This document shows positions 60,278 through 64,000 of a DNA stretch of 64,000 bases, one piece after another. The translations under genes were made by a program, and so were the position numbers. This DNA is from Saprospiraceae bacterium (GTDB taxonomy: Bacteria; Bacteroidota; Bacteroidia; Chitinophagales; Saprospiraceae): contig JAEUUO010000020.1 of the NCBI GenBank assembly GCA_016787575.1, forward strand, positions 62,001 through 126,000, given 5' to 3'. How positions within the stretch are numbered: the first letter of the stretch is position 1; each line of letters begins with the position of its first letter. A model generated the notes under the pieces. It searched no databases, was not told the origin of the DNA, and worked only from the letters and a program-made list of their open reading frames with translations.

Positions 60278-62851
60278 ATGTCAAAACAAATTTTAATTTT
60301 AGCAATTACTTTATTAGTTGCAACAATTAGTGCACAACAAAAAGGAACTATTTCACTCAACACTCATAGTTCATCACTCATCACTTCTTCCACTTACGCT
60401 GTCGTTGTCGGTATCTCTGATTATCAAGATCCTGGTATACCTGATCTTCGCTTCGCAGATAAAGACGCAGAGGCCTTTGCAAATTATCTTCGATCGGATG
60501 CGGGTGGAAAATTGGATGGCGATCATTTAAAAGTCTTAATCAATAGCAATGCGACCATGGCGCAATTTGCCAATGCATTGGACTGGTTGTGGGAAGTTTG
60601 TAAAGAAGGGGATCAGGCAATTATCTATTTTTCAGGTCATGGCGATGTGGAGAAAAAGAGTTTGACACAACCTGGATTTTTACTTTGCTGGGATGCACCG
60701 GCACGCGTGTATATGGCAGGAGGTGCTTTTGCATTACCCATGTTGCAGGAAGTTGTTTCTACACTTTCTATTCAAAACAAAGCAAAAGTAATTGTCATTA
60801 CTGATGCATGTCGTTCCGGAACGCTGGCAGGTAGTTCGGTGGGTGGTTCACAAGCAACCGCAGCAAATCTTGCCAAGCAATTTAGTAATGAAATTAAAAT
60901 CATGTCCTGCCAACCGAATGAATACAGTATAGAAGGAGAACAATGGGGCGGAGGTCGTGGTGCTTTTTCTTTTCATCTGATTGATGCAATGTATGGAATG
61001 GCAGATAACAATAATGATAAATGGGTCACGCTCCAGGAAATTGGAAGGTATCTTGAAGATCATGTGACTAATGAAGTTGCTCCGGTGAGTCAGGTGCCGA
61101 TGACAGTTGGTAACCGCAACGATAAATTATGCATGGTTGATGAAAGTTTATTGGCTGCTCTTAAATCCGGAAAATCCAATCAGGAAATGTTGTTGTCCTC
61201 AGTTGAATCCAGGGGAATTGAAGAAGATGTATTATCAAAATTGGATTCAAGCACCAGGATGATTTATGCACAATTTAAAAATGCACTAAGCCAGAAAATA
61301 TTTTTAAAACCTATCGGGGCTTGTGCCGAAACGTATTATCAACAATTGATCAATGAACCTCAACTGGAGCGATTGCATGCCACGATGAAACGCAATTATG
61401 CAGCTGCCTTGCAGGATGATGCGCAACAAGTCATAAATCGGTTGTTAAAATCTGACATTGAAGCAAATCTTATAGTCAATCAGAAACATAAGGGTCAGGA
61501 GTACGGTTCCTATCCGAAGTATTTGGAAAGAGCATCTGAACTCCTGGGTACCCAACATTACATGTACAAATCGTTGAAGGCGCGACAAGACTATTTTGAA
61601 GCGGTTTCTTTAGGGGCATTGAATACAAAATTAGGCACTTATACAATTTCAGATAACAATGTGATTTCTAAAATGATAAATTATTATCATAAGGCACTCA
61701 ATTGGCAGACTGATTTGTCTTTTGTCTATTTGAATTTAGGTGCTTTATACGGATTGTCACTAAAGCAAGTAGATTCGGCTGAATATTATCTGAATTTGGC
61801 AATCAATACAACACCTTCCTGGGTATTAGCGTATACCACACTGAATGATGTATACATGATAAATAAGTCTGAAAAAATAAGAATTCCACTGGCATTGGCG
61901 AACAAAATAGATTCTAATGCAACTTATTTATTGTACAAATGGGGAGAATACTATGCCAACTATCAAAAATATGATTCAGCAGCAATGAAGTTTATAAAGA
62001 TTTTAAATAGCAAACAGCTAGGATATTGCAAGCCATGTATACATAATGCATTGGGAGTGACCTATGCGCGCTCTGGTAATTTTATCGAGGCTGAAAAACA
62101 TTATTCCACAGCGTTTCAATTAGATACAACCATAGATGCATTGGTTGTAAATCTTACATCACTTTACCTTCAGCTGAACAGACTTCCCGAATCAGAAGAC
62201 ATGGCAAAAAAATGGATTAGCAGATTTCCTAAGGATTCAAGAGCCTATAATGTACTTGCTGTTATCAATCTAAATATGAATCGATTACAAGTTGCAGATT
62301 CGCTATGCCGGGTCTCCTTACAACTTGATTCTCTGGATCAACGTGCTTACTCGGTATTAAGCGAAGTGTATTTAAAAAGCCAACGCATTCAGGATGCTGA
62401 AACCATTTTATTAACCGGTATTCTCAAGAATCCGAAAGCAATTGATTTAATGATTGCTTTGGGTAAAATATACACATTTACGCAGCGAATTGACGAAGCT
62501 ACAGCGCAGTTCAACAGAGCCATAGAAATAAATCCTAATAATGTTGAAACTCATTTTCAACTGGGTCTTGTCTATAATCAATTGAAACGATATGAAGAGT
62601 CCGCAATGGAATTTCGAAAAGTAATTCAACTGAGTCCGGGAAACACAATGGCTTATTACAATTTAGCATGTGCACTGAGTATGCTTAATAAAACAGATGA
62701 TGCATTTTCACAATTGGAACTCTCCATTCAAAAAGGATTTAATCAGTATGAGAATATTCAAAAAGATACTGACCTTGAAAATTTGAAATTGCAAAAGGAA
62801 AAGTGGAATCAAGTGATGAAAAAATATTTCCCCGATCAGATCAAAGACTAA
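60278..62851 (+). CDS. C8: exported caspase-like protease with TPRs
   Basis: This 857-residue protein has a signal peptide ending TISAQ and then QQKGTISL. A Ser/His/Thr linker encoded by ACTCATCA-type repeats leads into the caspase domain with His121 and Cys178 (TDACRSGTLAGS). An EF-hand-like loop DNNNDKWVTLQE follows. Bases 60446-60768 are about 97% identical to C5, after which the two diverge before the catalytic Cys. NYAAALQDDAQQVIN marks the middle region. About seven TPRs follow, with CKPC at residues 584-587, then the standard tail. An AAGGA lies 9 bases before the ATG, a rare Shine-Dalgarno-like site here. C9 begins 12 bases after the stop. Confidence 0.9.
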   Translation: MSKQILILAITLLVATISAQQKGTISLNTHSSSLITSSTYAVVVGISDYQDPGIPDLRFADKDAEAFANYLRSDAGGKLDGDHLKVLINSNATMAQFANALDWLWEVCKEGDQAIIYFSGHGDVEKKSLTQPGFLLCWDAPARVYMAGGAFALPMLQEVVSTLSIQNKAKVIVITDACRSGTLAGSSVGGSQATAANLAKQFSNEIKIMSCQPNEYSIEGEQWGGGRGAFSFHLIDAMYGMADNNNDKWVTLQEIGRYLEDHVTNEVAPVSQVPMTVGNRNDKLCMVDESLLAALKSGKSNQEMLLSSVESRGIEEDVLSKLDSSTRMIYAQFKNALSQKIFLKPIGACAETYYQQLINEPQLERLHATMKRNYAAALQDDAQQVINRLLKSDIEANLIVNQKHKGQEYGSYPKYLERASELLGTQHYMYKSLKARQDYFEAVSLGALNTKLGTYTISDNNVISKMINYYHKALNWQTDLSFVYLNLGALYGLSLKQVDSAEYYLNLAINTTPSWVLAYTTLNDVYMINKSEKIRIPLALANKIDSNATYLLYKWGEYYANYQKYDSAAMKFIKILNSKQLGYCKPCIHNALGVTYARSGNFIEAEKHYSTAFQLDTTIDALVVNLTSLYLQLNRLPESEDMAKKWISRFPKDSRAYNVLAVINLNMNRLQVADSLCRVSLQLDSLDQRAYSVLSEVYLKSQRIQDAETILLTGILKNPKAIDLMIALGKIYTFTQRIDEATAQFNRAIEINPNNVETHFQLGLVYNQLKRYEESAMEFRKVIQLSPGNTMAYYNLACALSMLNKTDDAFSQLELSIQKGFNQYENIQKDTDLENLKLQKEKWNQVMKKYFPDQIKD
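60446..60768 (+). repeat. Near-identical block shared with C5 (partner 52546-52868)
   Basis: This is the second copy of the 323-base block described at 52546. It falls wholly within coding sequence for the first half of the caspase domain. Confidence 0.85.
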
Positions 62852-62863
62852 AATATTGGATTT

Positions 62864-64000
62864 ATGAAATACCTTATCCTGTTTCTGTTAGTGCCGATAA
62901 GCTCTTTTTCTCAAAACAAGGGAGCATCGCCAATTGCCGGTAGCCAGGAGCCAACAGCAATCAAAAGTACCTACGCCGTCATCATCGGCATCTCCGACTA
63001 TCAGGACAAGGACATACCCGATCTGCGTTATGCCGATAAGGATGCGGAGGCATTCGCCAACTTTCTGCGATCACCAGCAGGAGGTTCTTTGGATGGCGAT
63101 CATCTACAAGTGTTGACCAATACTCGGGCCACTGCAGGTCGAATAGCAGAGGCGCTGGATGCGCTCATTGAAAAAGCCAAAAAGGACGATCAGGTCATCA
63201 TCTACTTCTCCGGTCATGGCGATGTGGAAGGCAAAAAATTGACCCAGCCAGGCTTCCTGCTTTGCTGGGATGCTCCCTCTAGGGTGTATATGGGCGGAGG
63301 AACGTATTCATTATCTTTTTTACAAGAAGTGGTATCTACACTTTCAGTGACCAATCAGGCAAAAGTTGTGGTGATCACCGATGCTTGCCATGCCGGAAAA
63401 CTGGCGGGTAGTCAAATTGGTGGTGCGCAGCTCACCACCGCTAATCTTGCCAAACAATATGCCAATGAGATAAAGATCCTGTCCTGTCAACCCAATGAAT
63501 TTTCACTGGAAGGCCCTCAATGGGGTGGCGGCCGCGGTGTTTTTAGTTATCACTTAGTAGAGGGATTATTTGGGTTTGCAGACCGCAATAGTGATGGGCA
63601 AATTACCTTAGGAGAAATAGACCGATATCTGGAAGATCATGTGACCGTAGAAGCAGCACCACAGAGTCAGGTGCCTATTTTGTTAGGCAATAAGACCGAT
63701 CGTTTAGCTACCGTAAATGCAAGTATTCTTGCAGATTTGAAGAAGAATAAGACTGCAGACATGGCGGTGTTTGCGTCCATGGACAGTCGGGGCCTGGAGG
63801 ACGATGTTTTGGCGGAACTTGATTCCGGCATCATCAAAAAATACTTTGCTTTCAAAAAAGCGGTGGCGGAAAAGCGATTCCTGCCGGATGCTTTATCCCC
63901 TAACCCACAACCCTCAGCTGACGAACTCTACGCCTCGCTCTCAGCCGAGCCTGGCCTGGCTCCGCTGCACGGTTTTATGAAAAGAAACTACGCTGCCGCC
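62864..64000 (+). CDS. C9: exported caspase-like protease, cut by the window end
   Basis: 379 codons are visible and open to the last base. The signal peptide ends SFSQ, then QNKGASPI. The caspase domain has His118 and Cys175 (TDACHAGKLAGS), the FSLEGPQWGGGRGVFSYHL variant shared with C4, and an EF-hand-like loop DRNSDGQITLGE. The window ends just as the middle region NYAAA begins, so TPRs are expected beyond the edge. It is clearly GC-richer than C5-C8, especially after about 63780. The middle region carries a Pro-rich insertion (LSPNPQPSADE) not seen in the others. It is probably cotranscribed with C8. Confidence 0.88.
   Translation, partial: MKYLILFLLVPISSFSQNKGASPIAGSQEPTAIKSTYAVIIGISDYQDKDIPDLRYADKDAEAFANFLRSPAGGSLDGDHLQVLTNTRATAGRIAEALDALIEKAKKDDQVIIYFSGHGDVEGKKLTQPGFLLCWDAPSRVYMGGGTYSLSFLQEVVSTLSVTNQAKVVVITDACHAGKLAGSQIGGAQLTTANLAKQYANEIKILSCQPNEFSLEGPQWGGGRGVFSYHLVEGLFGFADRNSDGQITLGEIDRYLEDHVTVEAAPQSQVPILLGNKTDRLATVNASILADLKKNKTADMAVFASMDSRGLEDDVLAELDSGIIKKYFAFKKAVAEKRFLPDALSPNPQPSADELYASLSAEPGLAPLHGFMKRNYAAA

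Overview
The window is chromosomal DNA from a member of the Bacteroidota, most likely a Saprospiraceae-type (Saprospiria) bacterium. The reasons are AT-rich DNA, many secreted proteins ending in type IX secretion (T9SS) sorting domains (type A and CHU_C/type B), PorP/porin-like barrels, a GldM-like domain, promoters matching the Bacteroidota consensus (TTTG, about 20 bases, TAnnTTTG), and few Shine-Dalgarno sites. No rRNA, tRNA, phage, IS element or CRISPR array was seen.

Positions 1-18800 are mostly housekeeping genes in short operons: a YeiH-type transporter, a secreted beta-helix protein with phoH, an ABM monooxygenase, fabG, anmK with a CnoX-like thioredoxin, a degenerate alpha/beta hydrolase with trmB and a TfoX-domain protein, odhB, a VWA protein, an LtaS-like sulfatase, aspS, a PP-type phosphatase, a YCF48/BNR secreted protein and a DUF1761 membrane protein. 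Positions 18852-23927 hold a tight five-gene operon that looks like an envelope lipid or lipoprotein export machine: a LolA-like carrier, two LolC/E-like permeases, a LolD-like ATPase and an outer-membrane barrel. Positions 24065-28777 hold a secreted YHYH protein and a three-gene accessory cluster: a GldM C-terminal-like protein, a TIR-transmembrane protein and an outer-membrane barrel. Positions 28889-42289 return to ordinary genes (DinB, GNAT, comM, a repeat-flanked four-helix-bundle gene, cysS, an M28 lipoprotein, a 1366-residue CHU_C protein and ftcD).

The outstanding region is 43263-64000, which runs off the window. It holds at least nine paralogous genes head to tail on the + strand, here called C1-C9. 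Each encodes an N-terminal export signal, a caspase-like (peptidase C14/metacaspase-type) domain, a conserved helical middle region, a variable number of TPRs and a shared C-terminal tail. C2-C9 keep the catalytic His (SGHGD) and Cys (DAC[HR][AS]G). C1 has lost both and looks like a pseudocaspase. All nine caspase domains carry an EF-hand-like DxNxD..[VI]..xE loop. Between C3 and C4 lies a 65-codon fragment that matches only the shared C-terminal tail, a probable relic of a lost tenth member. C5 and C8 share a 323-base block that is about 97% identical by eye with abrupt edges, which suggests gene conversion. C3 and C9 are compositionally unlike their neighbours, and the linkers and intergenic gaps contain short repeats that could promote shuffling.

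My inference is that the array is a diversifying set of exported, possibly calcium-responsive, probably Arg/Lys-specific caspase-like proteases with TPR interaction arms and one inactive family member that could act as a regulator. The domain architecture and array are seen directly. The substrates and physiological role are unknown.
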